64,000 bases of DNA, taken from contig NZ_OY787464.1 in assembly GCF_963678845.1 (NCBI RefSeq), positions 1,240,001-1,304,000 on the forward strand, written 5' to 3'. The translations under genes were made by a program, and so were the position numbers. Positions 7,942-16,510 of the stretch are shown here, piece after piece. The notes below the pieces were generated by a model that searched no databases, had not been told where the DNA came from, and saw only the letters and a list, made by a program, of their open reading frames with translations. How positions within the stretch are numbered: the stretch's first letter is position 1; every line of letters begins with the position of its first letter. Source of the stretch: an uncultured Bacteroides sp. GTDB lineage: Bacteria > Bacteroidota > Bacteroidia > Bacteroidales > Bacteroidaceae.

Positions 7942-10083
7942 CTAATTATGATGTTGCAAATTTAGTTTTATCTTCTTCAAGTCGTCCAGCTCATTCACTG
8001 GGCGTTCTATGTCAAAAGGAATAGGTTGGCGTGAGAATGTCTGGAAATAAAGCAGACAAGCATCTTTCCACCAAATAGCATCCTTGCTTTGTATCTTCAG
8101 GCGAGACTGCACTTCCTTGAAACGCTGCGCGTCAACATAAGGTTCCATTCTGTCCCATGTTTTCTGGAATTCGCGTACTTGCTGTACTCCCTTGTCATAG
8201 GTATAACAAAGCTCTTCCCATAAAGTCAGTCCATTATGCATTTTATAGCTCCATGGTACATGATGAAACCAAAGGATAAGTTGTTCCGGGCAACTGCTCA
8301 GGTCATTGTATTCCTCCCGAAGAGGCGAATTATACTGACTAGCGGAGTTACTACCGGAAAGTGTACGGTTAAACCCAATCCCCAATGAATCAGCTTTATG
8401 ATAATAAGACGGTAGCCAGTCGGGCCTTGCGCCTTCAACAGCGCACCAAGGCTCGGGACCGTAATGATGTCCCCAGGCAAACAAGTGATGAAGTCCCAAA
8501 GGCATCATGTAATTTACAGCAGCTTCTCGTGATTCAAGCATCATCTCCTTTACAGGTTTCACAAATTCTTTCTTATCATTGAAGGTAAGCTTAATCCATT
8601 CATCCGCAATCTGATCAGAAGTCAGCTCATGATTCCATGCCAACCGACCAAAAGCATACCAGTTGGCCTGAGCAAAATGATGTCCGCACCAGTTGGTATC
8701 TTCACCAATATTTGCTACTCCGGCAATGGCTGTATTTGGATTAGGGAAGAGAGTACCATCTGTCACCTTGGCAACAGTAGAACCTTTTCCTGAACAATAA
8801 GTATCACTATCAAGGCATTCTTTATAGAGCGGAGCCAGAAAGACCAGATGATTGGATTCTCCCAGGTATTCCTGTGTAATCTGAAATTCAGGCATGATAG
8901 GTGTATGCTTCATGGCACCAAACAATGCACTGATTGGTTCACGAGGCTGAAAGTCAATCGGCCCATTCTTCACCTGAAGAATTACATTGGAACGAAACTT
9001 TCCATCGAGCGGAAGGAATTCTTTATAGGCTTGTCCAGCTCTGTCGTCCATTCCGGACTTATAAACAAAGGCACGCCACATCACTATTCCATGGTAAGGC
9101 TTCAAAGCATCGGCCAGCATATTGGCTCCGTCGGCATGTGTACGCCCAAAATCCTGTGGGCCGGGAAGTCCTTCTGAATTGGCTTTTACCAGAAATCCTC
9201 CAAAATCGGGGATCAGTGAATAAATCTCCTTTGCCTTTGCAAACCACCAACGGCGAACATCTTTGTTCAAAGGATCAGAAGTTGGCAGTCCACCCAGTGC
9301 AGCTGGCGAAGAAAAGTTTACGGAAAGGTAAACACGGATGCCATACGGACGAAACACCGCCGCCAGTGCTTTTACTTTCTGCAAATAGGCTGCGCTCAGA
9401 ATCTCAGGACTGGCATTTACATTATTAAGTACCGTTCCGTTTATGCCGATTGAAGCATTGGCACGGGCATATTCTTTATAGCGAGGAGAAAGTTTACCGG
9501 GAAGGTCTTTCCATTTCCAGAGTGAATATCCAGCATATCCACGCTCAATTGTTCCATCGGGATTATCCCAATGGTTGAGCACTCTGATTTTATAAGCTGG
9601 TTTCTCTTTTACATTCATAGAAGATGGAAAAGGAAGGACCGTCTGTATGGTTCTCAAAAGGTTGAATACAGCATACAGTACTCCAGTTTCTCCTTCAGAA
9701 GCAAGTACCAGACAATCTTTACCCTGATGCTTCATTGTACGTATAATAAAGCCTTCATTTCCTAATAACTGCAATTCTTTGCTTAGCCCAAATGGTTGAA
9801 TAAGTTTACTATTCTTTGTTCCAATAACGAGCGAATGTTCCTGAACCGAACGAGTAACAGGCAGTTCTGTTCCAGTAAGTTGTCTCCACGCAACCTGCAA
9901 TTCACCAAAAGCCAAATTGTCTGATGGTTCATCACAAGCCACAGATGTAATAACAGTTGATAAAGCCTTTGCCTGATTCTCTGGAAGTGACTGATAACGA
10001 AGCCACAGTTGCGAACCATCCTCAGCAAAAACAATTCCGGGAATAAAAACAAATAATAGTGTATAAAAATATAATTTCATCAT
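7942..10083 (-). CDS. GH67 alpha-glucuronidase (xylan alpha-1,2-glucuronidase)
   Basis: A 713-residue periplasmic enzyme that removes (4-O-methyl)-D-glucuronic acid from the non-reducing end of xylo-oligosaccharides. The signal peptide is residues 1-20 (ending IVFAED). An N-terminal GH67N domain is followed by the TIM barrel. Glu304 in KANSEGLPGP is the likely general acid, and Asp377 (GPIDFQ) and Glu399 (MPEFQI) are candidates for the base pair described in this family. The C-terminal all-helical domain includes PWCAVEGARPDWLPSYYHKA. It lies next to uxuA and the SDR gene, so release and metabolism of the uronate are linked. A TATATTTG box at 10103-10110 may give these three genes their own promoter. 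Family assignment is firm. Confidence 0.96.
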   Translation of the reverse strand: MMKLYFYTLLFVFIPGIVFAEDGSQLWLRYQSLPENQAKALSTVITSVACDEPSDNLAFGELQVAWRQLTGTELPVTRSVQEHSLVIGTKNSKLIQPFGLSKELQLLGNEGFIIRTMKHQGKDCLVLASEGETGVLYAVFNLLRTIQTVLPFPSSMNVKEKPAYKIRVLNHWDNPDGTIERGYAGYSLWKWKDLPGKLSPRYKEYARANASIGINGTVLNNVNASPEILSAAYLQKVKALAAVFRPYGIRVYLSVNFSSPAALGGLPTSDPLNKDVRRWWFAKAKEIYSLIPDFGGFLVKANSEGLPGPQDFGRTHADGANMLADALKPYHGIVMWRAFVYKSGMDDRAGQAYKEFLPLDGKFRSNVILQVKNGPIDFQPREPISALFGAMKHTPIMPEFQITQEYLGESNHLVFLAPLYKECLDSDTYCSGKGSTVAKVTDGTLFPNPNTAIAGVANIGEDTNWCGHHFAQANWYAFGRLAWNHELTSDQIADEWIKLTFNDKKEFVKPVKEMMLESREAAVNYMMPLGLHHLFAWGHHYGPEPWCAVEGARPDWLPSYYHKADSLGIGFNRTLSGSNSASQYNSPLREEYNDLSSCPEQLILWFHHVPWSYKMHNGLTLWEELCYTYDKGVQQVREFQKTWDRMEPYVDAQRFKEVQSRLKIQSKDAIWWKDACLLYFQTFSRQPIPFDIERPVNELDDLKKIKLNLQHHN

Positions 10084-10102
10084 ATACTTTTTTAAGGTGA
10101 CA

Positions 10103-10110
10103 CAAATATA
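10103..10110 (-). promoter_or_regulatory. Predicted -7 box for the GH67-uxuA-SDR genes
   Basis: The minus strand reads TATATTTG, matching TAnnTTTG, with a TTTG (minus strand) at 10135-10138, 24 bases upstream. That spacing is slightly long. The leader to the GH67 ATG would be about 15-20 bases. It lies in the only gap of appreciable size (175 bases) in this half of the operon. Confidence 0.45.
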
Positions 10111-10258
10111 CTTTCTATTTTATAATCAGAATCACAAAACAGAATATTTTAATGAGATAAACAGACTGACAAATTCGTATCTTGCATGAACATATTTCAC
10201 ATAAGATACAAAAAATCACCAACTATGTAATTTAAATCTAGAAAAAGCTTCTGGAATA

Positions 10259-12907
10259 TTATTCCTTCACATAATATGTATTTCCGGTAACCTGAACATC
10301 CTTCTGCACCACTTGCTTGGAAGCAAGAGATTTAGCATCCGGTTGCTTGCCACCTACTGAGATCTGAACAGTTCCGGCCTCAACCACAGCAAAGTTGTCA
10401 TTGTTGCGTGCCGACATTTGAATAGGTTTCAAAGTAAACTCAACCTCTTTGGTTTCTCCGGCTTTCAGATGAACACGTTTGAATCCTTGAAGAGAACGGA
10501 TAGCAGTCTTTAGTTTGCTATCAGGAAGAGACACATAAAGTTCGGCAACTTCATCACCATCATACTTTCCAGTGTTCTTTACTTCTGCAGTTACCTTGAT
10601 TTCTTCTCCGGCTTTTATCAAAGATGGTGCATTTTTGATTGCATATTCAAAAGTAGAAAAGCTTAAACCGTAACCAAACTGATAAAGAGGTTCACCTTTA
10701 AAATAACGATAAGTCTTGCCTGTCATATCATATTCAGTAAAGGCAGGAATCTGGTCTATTGATTTGTAGAAAGTTAGCGGTAATCGTCCGGATGGATTAT
10801 AATCACCAAAGAGAACATCAGCAATGGCAGTTCCACCACCTTGACCCGGGTACCAAGCCTCAACAATAGCAGGAATATTTTCATTTTCCCAGTTAAAGGC
10901 AAGTGCACTTCCGTTAAGCAATACCAATACTGTAGGTTTTCCCAGTTTCTGAATCTCACGAATAAGGTCGGTCTGCGTGTTTGGTAATTTAATATCCAGA
11001 CGGTCACCACCTGAGAATCCTTCTACTTTTACAGGCATTTCTTCCCCTTCCAGCAGCGGACTAAGTCCCATACAAAGAACAACAACATCCGATTTTTTAG
11101 CCAGCTCAATAGCTTCTTGTTTCAAATTTGGTTTTGGAGTATCCCATAACAGACGCATAATAGAATATTCAGTATTGTTCTGAGTATATTCCAGACGAAT
11201 ATTATATGCTTTACCAGCTTCCAAAGTCATCAACTCATACAATTTACGTGGATGATGAATATCATTCCATTTTGTAACTAGTTTATCATTTATATATAGG
11301 TTAAATCCTGAAAAGCCTTCACCACCAAGAGCATACTCACCGGTAACCGGAGGAACAAGCACCCCACTCCACTTAGCGGAAAAATGGTCATACTTCATAT
11401 TTTTAAACGGAGGTGTTGTTCGCCATACAAAATCTACATTTTTATCAATACGTGAATGAACCGGTTTACCTTTCCAATCACTGTTATTGTAATAGTCAGC
11501 CTTTAAACCTTTTTGCTGCATAGTTGCATCGGTAAACAAATAATCTGCAGGAACAGCAGAAAAGTAAGGAAGCTTCTCGGCCAACGGACAACCCTGTGCA
11601 AAGGTAACCTCAGCATTCGGTAGCTTTTCACGAAGTCCGGTAAGCGGAGTTTTAGGATTGGTTGGATAACCATTGTAATTTCCCAACAGAACTTCCAGGT
11701 CATTGGAATTAGGACCAATCACTGCAACCTTTTTCACATCCTTGCTCAAAGGAAGTATATTGTTTTCATTCTTCAAAAGAACAATAGATTTACGGGCAGC
11801 ATCAACAGCCAAAGCCTGATGTTCTTTGCTATCAACCACACTGAATGGTATCTTAGAGTATTTCACCATTTCCTGAGGATCGAATTGTCCCAGCTTCATA
11901 CGAGCAAGAATAATTCGCTTTACGGAAACATCCAGCTCTTTTTCTGTAACCAATCCCTTCTTAACAGCATCAGCTAAATGAATATAAGTGTCGCCACAAT
12001 TCAGATCTGTACCTGATTTGATTGCCATTGCAGCAGCTTCCTCGGGAGTAGCCACTATATGATGCCCGGTTTTCTCATAGAAGTCGCGGATAGCCCAACA
12101 ATCGGAAACAATATATCCTTTGAATCCCCATTGCTTGCGAAGCATCTCTTCCAGGAATTTATTACCGCAGCAAGGTGCACCACGAAAACTCTGATAAGCA
12201 CACATCACAGAGTAAACTTTGGCTTCCTTTACTGTCTTCTTGAAATGCGGAGTATAAGTTTCTGCCATGTCATAATCACTTGGCCATACATCAAAAGAGT
12301 GGCGGGTCGATTCCGGTCCGCTATGAACAGCGAAATGTTTTGCAGTAGCAATCAGTTTATAGTATTTAGGATCATTGCCCTGCAAACCCTTAATAAAAGG
12401 AACAGCCAATTCACCTGTCAGATAAGGATCTTCGCCATACGTTTCCATTCCTCTCCCCCAACGTGGATCACGGAAAATATTAATATTTGGCGTCCAGTAA
12501 GCCAGCCCCTGATAGATTCCTCTTTTCCCACGGGAAGCATATTCATGATGCTTTGCCCGAGCTTCATCAGATATTGCATCAGCAATGGCAAACATTCCAT
12601 CACTATCCCACATAGATGCCATACCAATGGCCTGAGGAAAAACCGTGGCTCTTCCCGAACGGGCAACTCCGTGAAGACATTCATTCCAAAAGTTGTGAGC
12701 AGGAATACCAAGTCGTGGTATCTCCGGTGAGTCATATCTCACAATCTGAACTTTCTCTGCCAGTGTCATTCTGGAAACTAAATCTTCCGTCCGCCGCTCA
12801 AAGCTCAGAGACGTATTCTTATACGGAGGTATCTTGGCACTCGATGTTCCAAGACCTATTAACCCACACGCCAGGAGAAGATATCTGCAGTACTTTTGTG
12901 CTTTCAT
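10259..12907 (-). CDS. GH3 beta-xylosidase-type glycosidase with PA14 domain
   Basis: An 882-residue secreted GH3 enzyme, probably xylan 1,4-beta-xylosidase, with a signal peptide at residues 1-24. The GH3 N-terminal barrel carries the nucleophile Asp269 in GYIVSDCWAI. The C-terminal GH3 sandwich (VVLCMGLSPLLEGEEMPV) is interrupted by a PA14 insert at about 460-600 (GLKADYYNNSDWKGKP, GEYALGGEGFSGFNLYINDK). A fibronectin III-like domain closes the protein (VTAEVKNTGKYDGDEVAELYV). The domain order matches Bacteroides enzymes annotated as beta-xylosidases. Xylosidase activity is further inferred from the two alpha-glucuronidases, though GH3 members with this architecture can also act on arabinosides or glucosides. 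The gene starts 34 bases after the end of the deleted esterase remnant. Confidence 0.9.
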   Translation of the reverse strand: MKAQKYCRYLLLACGLIGLGTSSAKIPPYKNTSLSFERRTEDLVSRMTLAEKVQIVRYDSPEIPRLGIPAHNFWNECLHGVARSGRATVFPQAIGMASMWDSDGMFAIADAISDEARAKHHEYASRGKRGIYQGLAYWTPNINIFRDPRWGRGMETYGEDPYLTGELAVPFIKGLQGNDPKYYKLIATAKHFAVHSGPESTRHSFDVWPSDYDMAETYTPHFKKTVKEAKVYSVMCAYQSFRGAPCCGNKFLEEMLRKQWGFKGYIVSDCWAIRDFYEKTGHHIVATPEEAAAMAIKSGTDLNCGDTYIHLADAVKKGLVTEKELDVSVKRIILARMKLGQFDPQEMVKYSKIPFSVVDSKEHQALAVDAARKSIVLLKNENNILPLSKDVKKVAVIGPNSNDLEVLLGNYNGYPTNPKTPLTGLREKLPNAEVTFAQGCPLAEKLPYFSAVPADYLFTDATMQQKGLKADYYNNSDWKGKPVHSRIDKNVDFVWRTTPPFKNMKYDHFSAKWSGVLVPPVTGEYALGGEGFSGFNLYINDKLVTKWNDIHHPRKLYELMTLEAGKAYNIRLEYTQNNTEYSIMRLLWDTPKPNLKQEAIELAKKSDVVVLCMGLSPLLEGEEMPVKVEGFSGGDRLDIKLPNTQTDLIREIQKLGKPTVLVLLNGSALAFNWENENIPAIVEAWYPGQGGGTAIADVLFGDYNPSGRLPLTFYKSIDQIPAFTEYDMTGKTYRYFKGEPLYQFGYGLSFSTFEYAIKNAPSLIKAGEEIKVTAEVKNTGKYDGDEVAELYVSLPDSKLKTAIRSLQGFKRVHLKAGETKEVEFTLKPIQMSARNNDNFAVVEAGTVQISVGGKQPDAKSLASKQVVQKDVQVTGNTYYVKE

Positions 12908-12941
12908 TACTATTATATTATCTGTTAATCTTATTTTAATG

Positions 12942-13232
12942 TTATTTATTTGTTCTGAGCGGAGAAGCAGGAAGTCCTTCTCTGTTTCTCAGATTTGCAC
13001 CTTGAGGATTATCAGCCCAGGCCTTTGCTTCCATAAAATTAGGCAGCTGCATACAAATAAAAGGCAGGTTTGGTAATTTTAGTTCAGTGTTTCTTTGCAG
13101 AACCATGCCATCGGCAATGAGTCGGGGTAACTTCACCTCTGCATTGGCAAAGGCGACTGGAAGAATCAGGAAGAACAATAAAGCGATTCCTTTCCTTAGA
13201 CTGGTTCTATATGTTTGAGATAATATTTTCAT
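12942..13232 (-). pseudogene. Deleted sialate O-acetylesterase-type esterase (remnant)
   Basis: The frame encodes 96 residues. A signal peptide (ending VAFANA) is followed by EVKLPRLIADGMVLQRNTEL, the usual N-terminus of Bacteroides sialate O-acetylesterase/acetylxylan esterase proteins, which normally exceed 450 residues. It then jumps directly to LPFICMQLPNFMEAKA, a motif from the second half of that family, and ends in unrelated-looking residues. The central SGNH catalytic region and the C-terminus are missing. An internal deletion, with a second loss at the 3' end, explains this best. It lies between GH115 and GH3, where an intact esterase would deacetylate xylan. It is unlikely to be functional. 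Confidence 0.8.
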
Positions 13233-13254
13233 TTGTTCATCAACTTTATAAATG

Positions 13255-16170
13255 CTACTTTACTTTGTTTAGGAACGGACTTTCAGGTGCTCCCAGATAA
13301 CTTGGTTTCAAACCGCCCATATCAAGCAATATTTTTTGCAAAACAATACCCGGTTCAATTGCACGATACTTTATTGTATGAAGTCCGGCACTGGAAAAAG
13401 GATGTTTGGTTACCGATTCAATGAGACTGTTTGCCACCCAATGTTCTCTTTCCCGCTCAGTAAACTTCTGGTTAAAGTTCACAATCTGTTCTCCTCCTCC
13501 GTCAATAGATACAGCATAGCGCAATCCTTTATTGCCATTGAAGTTGAGCGTTGGTGAAAGAAGAAGTTTCAGTGTTACATCACCCGAAGATTGCAAATAA
13601 ACATCATATTCCAATGATACTCCGTTTGCTGCATCTTCCTGAGGAGCAGCCGTAACCGGAGAAGTTGTAATGCCGGAAAGTGTTTTTCCTAGTCCGGGAA
13701 TTATCTGCCAGGAAACTTTATCATTATTATTTGCTGCGGAATAATGTTCAGCTTCAATGGATACACATCCGTTACTTTCCATAAAAGTCCTGCGTTTCAG
13801 GTTCTGGGGAGTTTGTAAAGAGTTAGCTTCTACCTTTATAGTTATTGATTTACCTTTCGTCTTCACCACGATTTTGCCCTCGTGCTTTCCGACTGATAAT
13901 TTATTCCAATCAATGCTGATATTTATTCGCCTATCATTTTCAATTATTGGCCTATCATTTTTATTTATTCCTTTATAATCTGAAATTATTAACCAATCAT
14001 TTGAAGCTTTCAAAGTATATTTAAAAGGAGTTTCACCAGCATTAAACAAGTCAATGTAGTACTGTTGTTTAGCAAATGAATCAAATGCCGGCAAACTGAT
14101 TTCTGCTTTATTCAATGCAGCAACATCTTTGGAACCTTCTACCGCTACTCTCATATCAGCATCCTTGAGGGCAGCAACAAAAGAGACTTTCGGCATCACA
14201 TTCTTTTCCGGTTGCTGCCAGGATGTATATCCTATATGAGTCTGGTCCATCATGTGATTCCATTTCCCCCCGGTTATTTCTTTATTGTAATGTATAGTCA
14301 GCAAAGAATCGCGTTCATAAAGTTGTTTTACTTTCATTGCCCAATCATTAGCAGAAGTTCTGCCTTGAGCGGCATATAATTGATTAAGTGCTTGTGCGGC
14401 ATACATCTCATTCAAGTTGGCACATGCCTGAATAGGGAACAACACTAGCTGGTCGAATGCATCACGAGTATTGGATGGCAAACGGTTATAAAGCTCTGTA
14501 GCCTCTTTCTCCAGCTGTTTGTAATCTTTCACAACTCCGTCAAATTCACGGTAATTCACCGTACTGTATGTTCCTGAATTAAGTAATTCAGGAGTAACTC
14601 TTCTATTGTATTTAGTATATAGGTTAATCATTCGGGCAGCATCTTTGGCATAAGTATCACCAAACTGCTGAGCGCACCATTTCTCTGTATGTTCTATCAG
14701 ATTATTCGCACTGAATTGGTCAGGATTCCATGCCATATCAAGGAAAAAGCTAATAGGATATTCCATAGGTTTAAGATCGCCCACATTTAAAATCCAAATT
14801 TTATCAACGCCATAGCGATAGGTCAGATTCATCTGCTCCCATATTCGTTGTACCTGGGAAACATTCAGCCATTTATAATTACGTGGACCTCCCACATAAT
14901 CAACATGATAATACATTCCATATCCACCTTTACGATAGGGTGCACCTAAATCTGGCAACTTGCGTACATTGCCCCAGTTATCATCACAAAGCAGCAATGT
15001 TACATCATCGGGTACACGCATTCCTTTATCATAATAGTCCTGTACCTCTTTATAAAGAGCCCACATCTGAGGAGTTTCCTCAACATTTCGTTTAGTAACT
15101 TCAGTGATAATCCGGCGCTGGTCCTTAACAATATTCTGTAACAACTCTATGTTAGCATTTTCAGTCATTGGTTCATCACCATCGCCTCGCATGCCAACAG
15201 TAATAACTGATTCCCAGTCCTTACAACGCTCTATACCAGTTCGCCAGAAATCACGTAACACAGCTCCATTCTTGTTATAATCCCACGCTCCGGTTCCTCT
15301 GCGCTTCCAGTCCTGCTGGGCTAACCCCATTGGTTCGTGATGTGAAGTTCCCATCACAATTCCCATTTCATTGGCTAAAGGTCCGCTGACCGAATCATCA
15401 TCATAAAAAGCATTTCCCCACATGGCAGGCCACATATAGTTGCCTTTCAGACGAAGCAGCAACTCAAAAACCTTTTCATAAAACTTGTGATTAAAACCTC
15501 CGAAAGTATCTTTGCTCCATCCACTAAGTGCAGGAGCTTCATCATTCAGGAAAATTCCACGATACTTTACAGCAGGCTCACCATCAGTATACTTTCCGCG
15601 GATCACATAAATATCTTTTTGTTTTTTCACTGGCACATCTGCCCAATAATACCATGGAGAAACACCTATTTGAGCCGAGAGCTCATATACACCATAGATA
15701 GTACCACGCTTGTCACTACCGGCAATAACCAATGCTTCGTCTACTCCATGAAAAGGGTGAGCTATTGTCTGGATAAGATATTTTTCATTCTTTCCGCTTA
15801 GTTCGGCAGCATCTATCTTTCCCGATTTTACCAACTGATTGATAAAGGTATTCTTTCCTAAAGTACCTATTATTAATAGTTTTTTTTCTTTAGGAAGTTT
15901 ATTCTTTGATAAAAAAGGAACAAAACCTGTTACATTACTTATATCATCCCGTAGATTATTAACTGCACGAAGTACACCAGGATAATCAATGCTATCTTCC
16001 ACCATGCAAACTGGATTACCAGATGCAACTAAAGGGAACCTGTCATTGCCCCCAGTATTCAGAATAAACTTTTGAAAAGAACTTCCAAAAGCACTGATTG
16101 ACAACATAGTGAATAATGAAAATACAATAATACTTTTTAATCTCATAATAACTGCTATTTTAATATTCAT
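13255..16170 (-). CDS. GH115 xylan alpha-1,2-glucuronidase
   Basis: A 971-residue secreted alpha-glucuronidase that can remove (4-O-methyl)glucuronic acid from internal as well as terminal xylose units. GVYELSAQIGVSPWYYWADV, KYRGIFLNDEAPALSGW, LLRLKGNYMWPAMWGNAFYD and MGTSHHEPM are hallmark GH115 segments. The C-terminal Gylcosyl_hydrolase_115 C region includes SIEAEHYSAANN. The ninth residue is also Met (16146) and gives a cleaner signal peptide (MRLKSIIVFSLFTMLSISAFG), so the true start may be 16146. An in-frame 21-bp repeat at 13925-13976 encodes heptads at about residues 732-748, in the linker between domains. The gene precedes the esterase remnant by 22 bases. Substrate is well supported by family and context. 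Confidence 0.96.
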   Translation of the reverse strand: MNIKIAVIMRLKSIIVFSLFTMLSISAFGSSFQKFILNTGGNDRFPLVASGNPVCMVEDSIDYPGVLRAVNNLRDDISNVTGFVPFLSKNKLPKEKKLLIIGTLGKNTFINQLVKSGKIDAAELSGKNEKYLIQTIAHPFHGVDEALVIAGSDKRGTIYGVYELSAQIGVSPWYYWADVPVKKQKDIYVIRGKYTDGEPAVKYRGIFLNDEAPALSGWSKDTFGGFNHKFYEKVFELLLRLKGNYMWPAMWGNAFYDDDSVSGPLANEMGIVMGTSHHEPMGLAQQDWKRRGTGAWDYNKNGAVLRDFWRTGIERCKDWESVITVGMRGDGDEPMTENANIELLQNIVKDQRRIITEVTKRNVEETPQMWALYKEVQDYYDKGMRVPDDVTLLLCDDNWGNVRKLPDLGAPYRKGGYGMYYHVDYVGGPRNYKWLNVSQVQRIWEQMNLTYRYGVDKIWILNVGDLKPMEYPISFFLDMAWNPDQFSANNLIEHTEKWCAQQFGDTYAKDAARMINLYTKYNRRVTPELLNSGTYSTVNYREFDGVVKDYKQLEKEATELYNRLPSNTRDAFDQLVLFPIQACANLNEMYAAQALNQLYAAQGRTSANDWAMKVKQLYERDSLLTIHYNKEITGGKWNHMMDQTHIGYTSWQQPEKNVMPKVSFVAALKDADMRVAVEGSKDVAALNKAEISLPAFDSFAKQQYYIDLFNAGETPFKYTLKASNDWLIISDYKGINKNDRPIIENDRRINISIDWNKLSVGKHEGKIVVKTKGKSITIKVEANSLQTPQNLKRRTFMESNGCVSIEAEHYSAANNNDKVSWQIIPGLGKTLSGITTSPVTAAPQEDAANGVSLEYDVYLQSSGDVTLKLLLSPTLNFNGNKGLRYAVSIDGGGEQIVNFNQKFTEREREHWVANSLIESVTKHPFSSAGLHTIKYRAIEPGIVLQKILLDMGGLKPSYLGAPESPFLNKVK
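13925..13976 (-). repeat. 21-bp repeat family A, copy lying in frame inside the GH115 gene
   Basis: On the plus strand the ten-base units ATTCGCCTAT (13925), ATTGGCCTAT (13946) and ATTCCTTTAT (13967) recur at exactly 21 bases, joined by ATTTTYAATT-like sequence. Read as coding sequence they give heptads such as NKNDRPI and IENDRRI. The core is the reverse complement of the unit seen in intergenic copies at 5756-5835 and 53727-53780 (ATAGGCGAAT is shared exactly with the last one). Confidence 0.75.
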
Positions 16171-16510
16171 ACAGTTTCACATACTAGACATTCCACTTTC
16201 CTAACGGAATAATTTTGCCATCCTTAATCTTTATCTTGTCTTTATAACCAATCCCAGCGTTTTTTATTCTAATCAAGAGTTTCAAAGCTAAGAGAATCCC
16301 ACTGCATCATTTTCTTCAAAGACATAAAAAACTCTGGCTGCATTTGTCTATTCAAGTCTGATTTCGGGTATGAACAAGGGATATGGTACAGGCATATAAC
16401 ATAATACTATTTTATTGAAAAACATGGCTGAATGAAGTCCCGATTTAGGTAAGAACTCCAATCAACCATGTTTATTTAGTTACACAAATTTACAAAATTA
16501 AGCTCAAATA
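16171..16510. other. SusD-GH115 gap: terminator hairpin and a decayed gene fragment
   Basis: This 340-base gap carries a hairpin after SusD and then, on the minus strand, coding-looking fragments. One open frame ends ETLD-stop at 16269-16271 (it includes DLNRQMQPEFFMSLKKMMQW). A second frame runs GIGYKDKIKIKDGKIIPLGK and ends WNV-stop at 16184-16186. The frames are offset, as expected for the 3' end of a frameshifted gene. I cannot identify the family. Position suggests a lost locus gene, for example a surface glycan-binding protein or an enzyme. Confidence 0.5.
16421..16472 (-). terminator. Hairpin after SusD
   Basis: On the minus strand AACATGGTTGAT pairs with TTCAGCCATGTT across a 28-base loop, followed by TTTC. 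The stem has 10-11 matched bases of 12 and starts about 40 bases after the SusD stop. It may attenuate transcription between SusC/SusD and the enzyme genes. Confidence 0.5.

Noticed and set aside
8848..9428. Long plus-strand frames (109 and 164 codons) inside the GH67 gene
   Set aside because: They are antisense shadows of a fully supported GH67 alpha-glucuronidase.
12059..12730. 223-codon plus-strand frame inside the GH3 xylosidase gene
   Set aside because: Antisense to conserved GH3 catalytic-domain sequence; no independent evidence.
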